From positions 7,712,558 through 7,776,557 of the forward strand of contig OZ023198.1 of assembly GCA_963995505.1 (NCBI GenBank): DNA of 64,000 nt, given 5' to 3'. The notes under the pieces are model-generated. The model made no database searches. It was given only the letters and a program-made list of their open reading frames with translations, and had not been told where the DNA came from. Position numbers and translations under genes: made by a program. Shown piece by piece: positions 9,630-21,900 of this stretch. This DNA is from Hypericum androsaemum. Lineage: Eukaryota > Streptophyta > Magnoliopsida > Malpighiales > Hypericaceae. The number at the start of each line of letters is the position of its first letter. Within the stretch, counting starts at the first letter, position 1.

Positions 9630-10799
9630 TAATGTATTATATATTTGAAATTTATTTAACTTTTATATTTCAGAAAAATTTTATGTGCAAAAATGACATA
9701 AAATAATAGTTTAAGGGTCAAACCTTTTGGACACCGCAAACCGCGAGAAAAAAAAGTATGAGTATCACAATCAAAAATTTTAGGGTGAATATAAGTCCAA
9801 CTCTCTGAATTATAGAATGAATAAGATCTATACCTAATTAATTCTAAAATGCCCTACCTATCACTATCCCTAATTAATTATACATAAAAGTATTATTGTT
9901 GTATACTATGCAGGCAATTCTTGTGTTGCGGTGCACTCGAAGAAAACACCACGAAATCTTGTGGAGGGAAATGGGGGACGCCTAGCCGGTGGCAGGTGGC
10001 CTCTCTATGGGTGAAGTTGAGACCACGGAGGTGAGCAGTTGCACGCGTGAAAACCCTAGCATAAAGTGTAGGTTTTTTTAGATGCCATTAATAAAATGAA
10101 CAATTTCTCTCCATGCACGACAATTTTCATATGCATGCTCCCTTCCATATGCTGACCACCGTCCCCACACGCATGTGATCCCCTATGAGCATCCTTCGCT
10201 CAATGATGGTAAGTCTTTGCTTCCTCTTTTGATGGCGACTAACCCTGTTTGGTTTTTGTAGGTCAGCGTCTTCAGCCCAGTCCCTGGTTGCACCGCCCTC
10301 TTTGGCGCTTCAAAATCCATAGCGAACTCTTCTCTTTGCACGACCAGCCTAGTAAAAAGCTCTCTTTTGGTTGTTGTCTTCCCTGCGGCGGGTCGTACAC
10401 GGCCTAAGCCTCCTTCTAAAACATGGACATCACTAGAAATGGATGATCTAAAAAAAGATATTGCTAAGTTGTGGCCATTCGTATCATCATGTCGTATGTT
10501 CTCTTTTGGCTTGGGATATTTTGCTTTCCTTTTCTCTTTTGAGGAAGATCAAAATTTGATCTAGAAGCGTTCTGCGTGGAAGCTATCTCAAGGTACCTTG
10601 CACCTCCAACCATGAGTAAGAGATTTAAGAACAGACATGGAATCTTGAAATTGTAGATTTTCCAACTATGTTAGGGTGCTAGTTGAAATTGATTTTGTTC
10701 GCCCGCTGCAGGAAGAGAGAATTCTCGAACAACCTAGCAAGAGTTCTCGTGTCGGTGTGACTTATAAAAATCTGCCTAAATTTTGTGATACTGTAAAAT
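9630..10799. other. Non-genic sequence
   Basis: The first part is AT-rich. Around 10130-10560 base composition is more gene-like and a 65-codon frame (10367-10564) exists, but it resembles no family I recognise. It may be the decayed 5' part of the LINE relic that follows. Confidence 0.4.
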
Positions 10800-12260
10800 T
10801 GTTGGTCATCTTATGACAAGTTGCAGGAAGTACAGAAACCAGGAACAACCTATTGCTTCGCTGGATTTGCAGGATGGTCCCTTGAGTTCTCTACCACTAA
10901 TGCACAGGGTTGCCCAATTTTGGTTTTGCTTCACCCCTTCCATCAATTTGGTGTTCAATTTGAGCCTAATGGAGACGACAGCCTTAGGGGCTCCCCCCAC
11001 TTTGTATGCGGGGCTTGGTATCCTTTTCCCCTCACAACTTTTGTATACTGATGATGTCATTATTTTTTGCAGAGCTTCAAAGAGTAATTGCAATACAATT
11101 CTGAGAATATTGACCCGCTTAAGCTCTGCTTTGGGTATCTCAGAAGGGACCCTCCCAATTTGTCTACTTGGGAGTTCCTCTCTTTTGTGGTCCGCCGCGT
11201 AAGAGTTATTTGTTGGATAGACACCATTACAAGCAAGTTTTCTCGTTGGAAGAGCTCTTCTTTCTTTATGGCAGGTAGGCTCGTTCTTGTCAAGTTGCTT
11301 GGCAAAGATGTTAAGCCCCCACGAAGGAGAGAAATCTTGGTATGGGCTCGCTGGTGACGATGAACTTAGCTTTCCTTTCCAAGCTATCTTGGGACAACTT
11401 ATATCACTCTGCCATATATTTCTTTATTTTCGGTGGACACTTCTTTCGTTAGGGCAGTGCGTCCTTGCAACCTTATAGTTTTTCATTGGTATGGAAGAAG
11501 TTCAAAGAATGGTATTCAGACCTTTGCAACTCATCAGTGAGGTTAATTAAATCTAATTCATCTGCTTGATTTTGGCTGGATAATTGGTTGAGGTATATTA
11601 TTATTGCTGATCTGGTGGTCATTCCAAAGCATCTTTGACATCATTTCCAATATACTGTCTCAGATTACCTTTGTACTGAGCAGTGGCAAATCAACAAGGA
11701 CTTTCGATACCCTTAGATTGTGGCGAACATTCTTTCTTTTTGAGTTGGTCCTCCAGATAGCGACTCCGCTATATGGCATCACTCTTCAGACAACCTCGTT
11801 ACATTCAAATAAGTCTACCAGCATTTGCGATCCTCATTTCCTATAGCTAGCAGGAGTGCTTGGATATGGACTCATTTCATCCCACCGCGCAATAGCAGGT
11901 CTATCACAGTATGTGCGCTATTCATGGACATCTACAGACTCTGGATATTTTGAGGAGGCACAACTTTGTCAGGCCCTCCTTATGTACTGTATGTTTCTTG
12001 AGAGATGTGGAGTAAGATATTCACATATTTCTTTTTACTAAGACTAACCACTCAAGTTTTTTGGGTTTATGTTTTTTTGCTTTATAGGTTCATTTTAGTC
12101 CACAGCTACTTGCTCTCTGGCGAGTGATATAAAGCACAGCACTAACTCGGCAGTTGTGCTGATTTGGTCTTTGGTGGCAGAAGCTGGTTCGCTAGAGCTC
12201 GAACACCTATTTAACTCTGGAGGATTTTTTTGCCTGAGTTCTTTGGGGGTGTTGGGCCAC
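10800..12260 (+). pseudogene. LINE relic: reverse transcriptase and zinc-binding region
   Basis: Frames separated by many stops and shifts together follow the 3' half of a plant LINE ORF2. At about 11040-11110 there is LLYTDDVIIFCRASKSN, corresponding to the RT active site Y-A-D-D with Thr replacing Ala. It is followed by a decayed LGVPLF.G.PRKS segment and FSRWKSSSFFMAGRLVLVK (about 11235-11300), the conserved W...LS.AGR..L stretch after the RT. Further on (about 11750-11960), a frame with AIWHHSSDN and LRSSFP..S..AWIWTHFIPP matches the zf-RVT domain region. No intact frame remains. Confidence 0.72.
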
Positions 12261-12779
12261 CACTGAAGGGCCACAAGGAACTCGAAAATTAGGTGGCACC
12301 TATGTAGTCAAAGCGGCCCGCGCCGACCCAGACCAGCTCCTTTCTCTTCTTTTTAATTTTTTCTCTCTAATATTTAGTTACTTTGAGGCTTAAATTGTTT
12401 ATTTTTTGGAACTTTATTTATAATTATGAATATTTGCAAGTATTTATTTATAATTATGAATAACTATATTATTGTCTGCGTCAAACTAAATAGTGTCTGC
12501 TCTGTTTCGCGTTACCGTGCTGCTCCATGTTTGGAATTAGTTGCGCCGCGCTGCGTCACTTGTTTTGACTACTATGGATAGCACTGTCTATTGCCAGCGT
12601 AAGATTAAGTGCAATACCGATAATAGCGTTCGTGGCACTCTAGGCATATCTTCGATGGCTGTGGCTTTTGTAATTGTAGGGGTTTTTTATTTGGTTGCTT
12701 TGCCTCTAAAATTGGGACGGGTTTTGCTTTTGAAACAGAGCTTTCAGTGACACTTGCTTTTGATCCAGTGGAGATTGCT

Positions 12780-14045
12780 TTTGATCGGGGATGGCCTAAG
12801 CTATCGTTAGAGCCTAATTCAGTTTATGTGTTTGTTCTATTTTAGGACCGCATGGTGGAGGTTCTCTGACGAGTCTTTAACCAATGGTTTCATGTGCTGA
12901 CCAAGTTGGAGGGCATGGAGTTCCGGGTTTCTCACATCTTTCGGGATAAAAACACTTATGACTAATGCTCTATCTAAGATACATGAAGATCGTTGGCGGA
13001 CTACCGCGCTAGATATTCTACTTTGCTTTATAGGACGGGGTCTATCCCTCATTCCATACTTTAGGTTCTCGCAATGATAACGTGATCGTTGGTTTTTTTC
13101 CACTGAATTTTATGGCGATAAAGTTTTTTACAGAGGGTGCAGCTACGATCTCATACACGTCTATGTGCGGATTAATGAGTGTGTGTTCCCTTTTCACTAC
13201 CATATTTGTGAGCTAGCTTGAGGTTAGGTTCAGGTGGGGTATGAGTTTCTTTTGACTACGTGCTTGGAGACTAGTTTGAAGTTAGGTGTAAGTTTCTCTT
13301 TGATTATCCGGTGTGTAGGTTAACTTGAGGATAGAGAATATGAGTGCTATGTACTTTTTTCTTTTTCTTTGATAATAAAATCTGTAGCTAATTAAAAAAT
13401 GTCAGGCGATTCTTGAAGTCTTTAAAAGATGAAAATCTTTACTAATTAGACAAATCCGTGAAGTCTTTATGTGTGTTCATCTCAAGCAATTCAAGCAATA
13501 TTCATTTGCTACTGCAGTGAAACCAAAAGAGTTTACTATTTTTGTTTCTAAAAAAAAAAAGATTACTATATTGACTAACTCTAATTATGTGTTCTCTTTA
13601 AATCAGGATAGAAGATCAGGTGTGCCATGGAAATTAAAAATAGTTAGCTTTAAGTTATTGCGAACATGGAGATGATGAAGTTCAGCGTGTCGCACATTTT
13701 TTGGGAGAAGAATGTAGCTACGAAAACCTTATCCAAATTGCATGAAGATAAATGGTGGTGTAACCTTATCCAAACTGGTTTTCTTTTACGACATGTGGGT
13801 AGGAATTTATCTTTTTTTAATAGGTTTTCACAGTGTTGACACTATGCACTCTCTTTCCCTGTATTTGATTCTTTCCCACAAAATTTTACGACGACATGTT
13901 TTTTACAAAAGTTTGCGACCAAGACCTTGTACACTCTTGTATGAGGGAGTATGTTGTAGAATAGAATTACTCTCAACTACTCATTTTCGAGCTAACTTGA
14001 GTATTGTTTCCACGTCGATTTCTTTGATGCTCATTTAGTATTTTA
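12780..14045 (+). pseudogene. LINE relic: RNase H-like tail, present twice
   Basis: At about 12895-12955 a frame reads LEGMEFRVSHIFRDKN, and at about 13670-13730 another reads MKFSVSHIFWEKNVATKTLS. Both correspond to the C-terminal RNase H part of plant LINE ORF2 (..V.HI.RE.N..AD.L..). The sequences after them are also similar to each other (TTTTACGACGACATG against TTTTATGGCGATAAA), so the tail exists as two diverged copies, roughly 12835-13350 and 13655-14045. Both are full of stops. Confidence 0.5.
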
Positions 14046-15051
14046 TTTTCTTTTGTTTATATCTCATTTATTAAAAAAAATATGAAATCGAAAGAACAAG
14101 TTATCGTTGCATGATGGAAATTCCTTATAGACAACCAAGAAACGTGTTGAAATGTGCTTTTAAAAGGTAACACCACTCGGAAGATTATATATATGTATAT
14201 ATATATATATTAATGACAGGAAGATCGTGAAATTATATTAATTTAGAAAAAATTAATCAATAAATTAATAATATTAATTGACAGTAATTTTTTCGACTCA
14301 ACAAATATAAATATAACTCTATAAAGTTTATTGTGCATATGTATATCATTAATGCAAAGTAATATATTATAATTCTATGTGAAAATATTTATAAAACTAA
14401 ATATGTAATAGTATTTATTTTAATGCTTAAAATTATTTATTGTACAAAGGTATTCGGTATATAGTTTTGTGCGTACAAAAAAACTATTTTACTAAACTGT
14501 CATAATGATATGTATGTGTAAATTTAGAAGATTGTTAATTTATGATATTGATCAGGTATATGGGGTATATCCAAAAATTATTATGTAATAATCATAAAAA
14601 TAATTTGCATAATAATAGAAAATTTGATGATCTAATAGTAATTGAAACACGCTATGCTTAGAGTTTGTTATCGGTAAAATTCAATGGTAAAATTTCATAA
14701 GATTGAACCAAAATTTTGAGGGTGTTCCTAATAGAAAGATTCTGTACGGTGGAGATACCCTTTTGAGGTCTCAAAGTTTGTCTACAAAACATAATTTTAG
14801 AGCAGAAAGAGTAAATTAGAATTCCAAGAGCAACGTCGAGTGAAACTTTGTGAGCATATTTCTAATAGGCTAATACCTTGAGAAAGATTATGTACAATGG
14901 AGATCGTATTTAGATATTCCTAGGGTTGTTCGATAAATGCAAAATGGGAGATTACAAATCTGAAAAGAAAGAGGAATTAGCACATAAGTAAGTTTCGTTC
15001 TTAGAGTTTTATGTGCTTGTGTTGAAATTGACTTAAATTAGTGCTATAAAT

Positions 15052-15878
15052 TAGGGCTGCGCATTTGGACCGAACCAGAACTGGACCAAGTCTGATTACA
15101 GTTCTAGCTCGGAACTAAATCATGAATCCGGTTCAAAACTGAACCGAACCAAAAGAACTGTTGCTTACATTTTCCCGAGAATGGCTTCCTTTTTTTAAGA
15201 AGAAATGGCTTCCCTATATGCCCAGAATTTTTTCAAGAGATTCGGAGAGGTCTCTGAGATTCAATTTGAACATTTTTCTACGATATTTTAGAAGTTGATC
15301 AAATTTTCTTTTTTTCGGGGTTAACTTAATTTTGGTGAAAATATATTTAGATTACATATACGCAATTAGAAATTTTTTTCACTTTTGGTTGAAGCCCAAA
15401 GTGAATATATGTCTAGTCGAACCATCCTTAACATTTTACCTAATATGTGTCGAAACATTATAATTTATTTTATGAAATTAATTTTTTTAAATTTTAGAAA
15501 GAATTTGATGCATTAATCGAGTTCTGAAAATATAAGTAAATTATTATTATTGTCATATATTTAACAACGGTACCAGCGATGTTGACTGGACGTCCAAGTT
15601 GGCACAATATTTGCAGGGAAGCAAAACAGAGAGAAGAAATCTCTGAAGATACCCAGAAACCCATCCAGGTACACTCTATTTCAATGAAACTGAAAAGTTT
15701 CTGTTTGGTTCAGTTCTGGACGGGTCTGATCAAAATAGAACCGACCCGAACTGGAAACCGAGATTCCTCTATTTCCAAAACTGAACTGAACCATTTAATA
15801 CCTTAGTTCGACCTGGTTTGAATTTTTCGGTGCGATTTGATTTGGTTCTACTGTTCTCATTTTATTTGCTCACCCTTA
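15052..15878. mobile_element. Non-autonomous hAT element
   Basis: The ends TAGGGCTGCGCA and, on the opposite strand, TAAGGGTGAGCA form short hAT-type inverted repeats. The 8-bp target duplication is CTATAAAT (15044-15051) and CTATGAAT (15879-15886). Block B has the empty site with a single CTATGAAT at 49543-49550. Sub-terminal regions near 15070-15150 and 15690-15860 are rich in inverted GAACC/GGTTC. There is no transposase. Confidence 0.82.
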
Positions 15879-15929
15879 CTATGAATTCTGCTGTGAGTTA
15901 TTGTGAACGAACGTTTACCTTCGTTTTGG

Positions 15930-16403
15930 GTGTTGGATTGGGTACGGAATGCCACTATTCCGAACCGTTTGGAATGAAGACATGCGGGGACTTTTTTGCA
16001 AATGCGCTAAAATATGGGAATCAAAATAAAAAAAATATGCACATACACAGGCCGGATACAAATGCCATTATTACATAATTGTGCATGCCAGTATCACATA
16101 ACTGCGCATGCCAGTATCACATAACTGCGCATGTCAGTGTAACTTTTTTGCAAAAATGCTAAAATACGGGGGACTAAAATGAAAAAATTTACGCGTGCCA
16201 TTATCATCAACGGGGACTTGCCATTTTCACAAAAACAAATGTCATTATCACATAACTGTACTTGCCATTATCACATAACTGTACTTGCCATTATCACATA
16301 AGTGCGCTTGCTATTATCACATACCTGCACTTGCCGCTGCAGTTCCCCTTCACTCCAAACCGTTCGGAATCAATTCCTTCACTCCGTACCCAATCCAAAG
16401 CCC
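15930..16403. mobile_element. Small MULE-like MITE containing a 23-bp minisatellite
   Basis: Inverted ends share TTGGATTGGGTACGGA; the similarity extends inward about 50 bp through a TTCCGAACCGTTTGGA-like segment. The direct repeat TCGTTTTGG flanks it at 15921-15929 and 16404-16412; because of G runs the exact start could be 15928-15930. A 9-bp duplication fits a Mutator-like element. Block B lacks the insertion (around 49580-49610). The interior is mostly the minisatellite at 16075-16335. Confidence 0.68.
16075..16335 (+). repeat. 23-bp minisatellite (TGCCATTATCACATAACTG type)
   Basis: Two clusters of near-identical units, TGCCAGTATCACATAACTGC (about 16085-16140) and TGCCATTATCACATAACTGT (about 16240-16335), repeat with a 23-bp period. 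The TGCC[AG]TT..ATC..AAC pattern is similar in form to the arrays at 8950-9420 and 21470-21900. Confidence 0.8.
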
Positions 16404-16623
16404 TCGTTTTGGGGCACAATCCTACCTACTTAAACCACTTTTTTAAAAATAATAAGATTGGTTAAATACACAAATGGTTCAAATGGAGACACTGATTGCA
16501 CCATAGATTGCTGAGCAACATACCACATTTCGTAGGGGGCTCGGCTCACTAAATCTCCTAAAATTCTATTTTTTTGATTAGTATAGAACCTTATTTTATG
16601 AGTCATTACTTTTATATTATTTT

Positions 16624-19541
16624 GGAAACATATGCTTAATTATATTGTGGATTCACTGATTTTCAGTGGGGTACCTTGTGGTTTCAAAATCGTAAAATAA
16701 GTCGAACTTATTTCAAATTTTATCATAAACTAGTCCCGAGGTCTGGTCCGAGTTTTTTTTTGGCGAATGGCGTCGTTTTATAATCGACGTGGACTACTAC
16801 GTGGCTTAGACTAGGATTACTCAGTGCTGACGTGACAGTGAGTAAATTACTAAATGAGTACCAAATTTGTTTTAATTTTTTTAATAAAAAAAACCCTCTT
16901 TCATCCTTAGAAGATAAACAACATACGAAAATTAGCTAGTCGTGAATTAGATTCGAACCAATCAAAAGAAGAAAAAAAGGCCCAACAAATCACAAGGTAC
17001 TAGTTCCATTAAATTATTAAGCGCATAAACAAAGTAACGGATCTAGTCCCAACAGAAACAAACAAGGGAAAAGGAAGTAGTACACTTAAATATATTTTTT
17101 GAGAGGTGTACACTTAAATTAGATGCAAACCAATCATATATGATCCAAAAACAAATAATTATATTGTGATACGATTCATTTTCTAATTTTTTTCTTCATA
17201 ATTTTATTGCATATTAATGATCCCAAAAAAATTTATCAGTAAATTTTATTAAATATGTAGTAATATTTACACCAATAGAACCCTCTCCGACGCCATGAGT
17301 GGTGATTCCCCCGTATGATAGTACAAGGGTTATGGCCGAGATCTCACTAAAAATACTATCACCCTAAAATATTGTCACTTTATTAATGATCCAAGATAAA
17401 AATATTAATGGAATAAAGACCAAATAGGCCCCTCTACGTACACAAAAAGCCCAATTAACACACTTTACTAGAAATAGGTCCATTTAGCACCCTTTACTTA
17501 TAAAAATTGACCAATTAACACCCCGAGACTAATTTTTCGATGACCGGTGATACATCACCGTGTTACGTAGCATCTAACTCATCAACTTATGCCATATAAG
17601 TAGGGGTGAGTGTGAAACCAAAAAAACCCTGACCAACCGACAAACTGACCAGTCTGACAGAGGTCCAACTGCCAAATTGACCAGAAAATCAGGTTTGTGG
17701 GTTAGCGGATGGTTTAAACCGACTGGTCGGTGGCAAATCGGTCATTTTTTTCATAACCCGCTACCCCGAGAGCCCGACAAAACGACGTCATTTTACAAGG
17801 ATATAAACACCTATAAAGTTACCCCCAGTTAAACCTAGCCGCTCCTTATTCTCTTCTCCTCTCTCTCTCTCTCTCGCATCCAGTTCGTCCTCCATCTCCC
17901 ACTCTCCCTCTCGTCCTCCACCTCCTTCTCGTCCTCCGTCTCCCACTCTCCCTCTCCCTCTCGTCCTCCATCTCCCGGTCTTCCCCTCGTCGTCTGTCTC
18001 CGTCCTCTAGTCCTCCATCTTCCCCTCTTTCTCAGGTAAGGTGCTCCTCCATGCGGACCATGCCCCAGTTAATTTTCCATTACTTGTGACTTATGAGGTC
18101 AAAAACCTTAGGCTAAAATCATTCACTTTCTCCTCCATGTCTGCAGATTTTACGGCATTCCTCACCCTCGTACACTCGTCACTTCCATTCTCCAGGGTCT
18201 ACGATGGTAAGCTGTATGTTCCTTACCCTTTGTGTTCATTCTGTTCTCGATTAAGGAGAGGGATTTATGAGCTGTATGTTCTTTCTATTCTCTATTGCTC
18301 AGTTCACTCATCCTTAAAATGATATGTGTTCATTTTGTTCTCGATTAAGGAGAGGAATTTATGAGCAGCATATTCTGTTCTCGATTGCTCAGTTCACTCG
18401 TCCTTAAAATTCGTTGTATACACTTGTAGAACTCATTGCGGATCACAACAGGGGGTTGAATTCATGTTGTTTCTCGTAGTAGGTTGCCTTCATTATGTTT
18501 AATGCAGTAGCAATTGGTTATATTTGATTTTGTCTTCATTTTTATGTTTCAGCTACTGAAGTGTGCATTTTGAAAGGGAAAGTTTGAGGCTTGAAGTGCA
18601 TCAGATGAATACTCTTTTGAAGGAGCCAGCTTGAGGCTTGAAGTGCAGCAGAATCTGCTTTGTTATGCTTTTGTTGTTTTAAGAACTTTTTAGTTATCAA
18701 ACTTGATGGATGCAAGCTGCCTATTTTAGTCTTTAGATGGATTCTTATTTTGGAAGAATTGTTAGGTTGGATGGATTGTGATACCTATTTCAATGTAGAC
18801 TATGGTCGAAATTTACAATTCAACATTTTGAATTAATGGGCCAACTATGGGCCCAAGTAAAAAAAATTATTAAAATGGTGACCCACTATGAAACCGTAGA
18901 ACCAACACACCGATTTCATTTTAGTTGCGCACCGTCAACCCGCAGCACCATCGGTAAGTGGGAAAATAGTGAGACCCACTTCATATAAGCATTAGTTAAG
19001 TGAGACCCACTTCTTCACAGAATATTGCTTTGTTCTTTTGATTGGTTTGCATCTAATTTAAGTGTACTACTTCTTTTTCCCATTTTTTTTTTCTGTTGGG
19101 ACTAGATCTGTTGCTTTGTTTATGCGCTTAATAATTTAGTGGAACTAGTACTTTGTGATTTGTTAGGCATTTTTTCTTTTGATTGGTTCGAATCTAATTC
19201 ATGCCTAGCTAATTTTCAAATGTTTGTTTATCTTCTGAGGATGCTCTGAGGAAGGCTAAGGAGGAAGGAAGGAGGGGAGGAGAAAGAGAGTTTAAAAATT
19301 TTTTGGTACTCATTTGGTAGTTTACCTACCACAGGTTAGCATTGAGTAATCCTAGTCTAAGCCATGTGGCAGTCCACGTGGGCTATAAAACGATGCCATT
19401 GGCCAAAAAAGCTCAGACCGGACCACGGGACCGGTCTGTGATAAAAATTGAAATAAGTTAGACCTATTTTACGGTTTTAAAACTACAGGGTACCCAACTG
19501 ATAATCAATAAAACTACAAGGTACTTAAGTGTATTTTTTTC
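16624..19541. mobile_element. Long foldback MULE
   Basis: The exact 9-bp target duplication TATTATTTT (16615-16623 and 19542-19550) and a single copy of it at the empty site in block B (49763-49771) define the ends. The arms are inverted repeats of about 480-500 bp (roughly 16624-17135 against 19025-19541), including TTAGACTAGGATTACTCA and its complement. No transposase is seen. The interior (17140-19020) holds a GGTTAG-rich part starting with TAGGGGTGAGTGTGAAACC at 17603, which may be a nested hAT relic, and a CT-rich segment with repeated CGTCCTCC..CTCCCACTCTC (17850-18020) that looks like a transcribed leader. I cannot name a captured gene. Confidence 0.85.
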
Positions 19542-19979
19542 TATTATTTTTTATACTTAACCCCAAATTCTGCTTGGTGCGTTCAAGTCGTTTAAATTTT
19601 CCTTTATTATATAGTTTCTTAGAATGACATTTTGGAGCTTAATGTTGGGTATTCTTATGTCCTTTGCATTGACAATAGGCACATGTTAGTTAGTTCTTGG
19701 GCTTGGCCCATTTAATTTTAATTGATAATAGGTGTGTAGAATAAACAGGTCTTCTATTTCAAAAAAGAAGTCTTCAATAATATTGGCCGAGATATGTCAT
19801 CTTGTAGGGCGCTGATTCGGTGCGGGAAAAGGTTTTCCGCATGGTACAGGGAAAGGGCAAAATGGTCAAAATGACCACATGGGTTGAGAGGTGAATGAGC
19901 ACGCGTCAGCTGGGAGGGACCCGGATTCCATCCCCTTGCCACGTGCGCCTTGGAAAAGGCAATCAAACCAAAAAATATA

Positions 19980-20950
19980 GGGAAAAGTGCACTTAAGTAC
20001 CCTGTGGTATCGCGAAAAATCCCGTCAGTACCCTGTGGTTTAAAACGTATCAATTGAGTCATACTTATTCCAATTAACATCAATTAGAGGCCCGGGCAGC
20101 TGCCCGGACCTGCCCGAACCTACCCGACCACTGCCCGAACTACGTGGCCAGCCACGTCACCAAATTTTGATGACGTGGCGCCACATGGACATCCTCCTCC
20201 TCCTCCTCCTCCTCCGCCTCTTCCTCCTCCGCCTCCTCCTCCGCCTCCTCCCCTCCTCCTCCTCCCCCCGCGTACTCCTCCTCCTCCTCCCCCCGCATCC
20301 TCCTCCTCCTCCTCCTCCCCGCGTCCTCCTCCTCCTCCTCCTCCTCCTCCTCCCCCCGCTTCCTCCTCCTCCTCCTCCTCCCCCCGCGTCCTCCTCCTCC
20401 TCCTCCTCCTCCCCCGCTTCCTCCTCCTCCTCCTCCTCCCCCCGCGTCCTCCTCCTCCTCCTCCTCCTCCTCCTCCCCGCATCCTCCTCCTCCTCCTCCC
20501 CCCGCGTCCTCCTCCTCCTCCCCACGTCCTCCTCCTCCTCCTCCCCCGCTTCCTCTTCCTCCTCCTCCTCCCCCCGCGTCCTCCTCCTCCTCCCCATGTC
20601 CTCCTCCTCCTCCTCCCCCCGCGTCCTCCTCCTCCTCCCCCGCTTCCTCCTCCTCCTCCTCCTCCCCCCGCTTCTTCCTCCTCCTCCTCCTCCTCCCCCC
20701 GCGTCCTCCTCCTCCTCCCCGCGCCCTCCTCCTCCTCCTCTCCACGTGGCGCCACGTCATCAAAATTTGGTGACGTGGCTGGCCACGTAGTTCGGGCAGC
20801 GGTCGGGTAGGTTCAGGCAGGTCCGGGCAGCTGCCCGGGCCTCTAATTGATGTTAATTGGAATAAGTATGACTCAATTGATACGTTTTAAACCACAGGGT
20901 ACTGACGGGATTTTTTGCGATACCACAGGGTACTAAAGTAGACTTTTCCC
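19980..20950. mobile_element. Nested MULE with roughly 200-bp inverted repeats around a CTC-rich minisatellite
   Basis: The terminal inverted repeats cover about 19980-20185 and 20745-20950. They start GGGAAAAGTGCACTTAAGTA and, on the other strand, GGGAAAAGTCTACTTTAGTA. The 9-bp target duplication AAAAATATA is exact (19971-19979, 20951-20959). The arms include CCCGGGCAGCTGCCCGG and GACGTGGC segments and would fold into a very stable hairpin. The loop is the minisatellite at 20183-20745. There are no transposase frames. Confidence 0.93.
20183..20745 (+). repeat. (CTC)n-based minisatellite with CCCCCGCGTC/CCCCCGCTTC interruptions
   Basis: Runs of CTC/TCC of about 4-10 triplets alternate with CCCCCCGCGTC, CCCCCGCTTC, CCCACGTC or CCGCATC, giving units of about 25-40 bp. 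The triplet base makes long stop-free frames on both strands, encoding only Pro/Ser/Leu or Gly/Arg/Glu tracts; these are not genes. Composition differs strongly from the AT-rich surroundings. Confidence 0.95.
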
Positions 20951-21469
20951 AAAAATATAATGGCTCGGTAATCAAACAGATATTATTTAAAGCATCATTT
21001 TTAGGGGGAAATTAAATGAACAGAAATTAGTAAATAGAAATTAGTTAATCAAACAGAAATTAAATTAATTAAAACATCATTTTTATTAATCTTTTATCTT
21101 GTGCCTTTTTTAATAAACAAAAATTAGTTTTTTAGGAGGAAAAGAAATTAGTTTTATATTGTATACCGTAGTGAATCAAACTAAAATATACTATAGTAAA
21201 TTAAATTGGTATATTATTTAATTAATTAATTTATTATAAATATTATTTAATATTAATCAGATTACCGTGATCGAAAATACCACTTAATCATATTCGAACA
21301 TGTCATTTTTTAATCTTTTAATGCATGTCCTAATGTGAGAGAATAAAAATTGAATTTAATATTTTTATTTAACTATTTATTGAATATTTTATTATAAATA
21401 TTTAATTTTTATGTCTCTATTATTAAATATTAATTTGACATTTCAGTTGACTATAACTAAGGATGTCTT

Positions 21470-21900
21470 TTTATCGTACTCGGACATGCCAATTGATCGT
21501 AACCAAGCATGTCTTTTATCATACCCGGGCATGCCAATTGATCGTAATCAAGCATGCTTTTTTATCATACCCGGGCATGCCAATTCATCGTAACCAAGCA
21601 TGCATTCTTTATCGTACCCGGGCATGCCAATTGATCGTAACCAAACATGCATTTTTAATTAATTATTCATAATCTGGTATGTCATTTAATCGTAACCGAA
21701 AATACCATTTATTCTTAACCAAACATGTCATTTAATTAGTTATTCAAAATTGGGCATGCCATTTAATCTTAACCGGGCATGCCATTTAATCATAACATCG
21801 CCTGCCATTTAATCGTAACGGTTCGTGCCATTTAATCATAACAATTCATTCCATTTTATTGTAAGTGAACATACAATTTAATCGTAACCGAATTTGCCTT
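21470..21900 (-). repeat. Degenerate minisatellite (GGGCATGCCATTTAATCGTAA type)
   Basis: About fifteen imperfect units carry cores such as CGGGCATGCCAATTGATCGT, later GGGCATGCCATTTAATC, with a period of about 24-36 bp at the left end and 22-24 bp at the right. The reverse complement matches the array at 8950-9420. Confidence 0.78.

Noticed and set aside
10367..10564. 65-codon frame as a possible small gene
   Set aside because: No family resemblance, no splice or promoter context, and it lies just before a decayed LINE.
17603..18952. Nested hAT element inside the foldback MULE
   Set aside because: The left tip TAGGGGTGAG is convincing but no matching right tip or 8-bp duplication was found, so it is only mentioned within the MULE entry.
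20120..20810. Long overlapping open frames on both strands (over 200 codons)
   Set aside because: They are produced by a CTC-triplet minisatellite without stop codons in any frame; the peptides are simple Pro/Ser/Leu or Gly/Arg/Glu runs inside a hairpin transposon.
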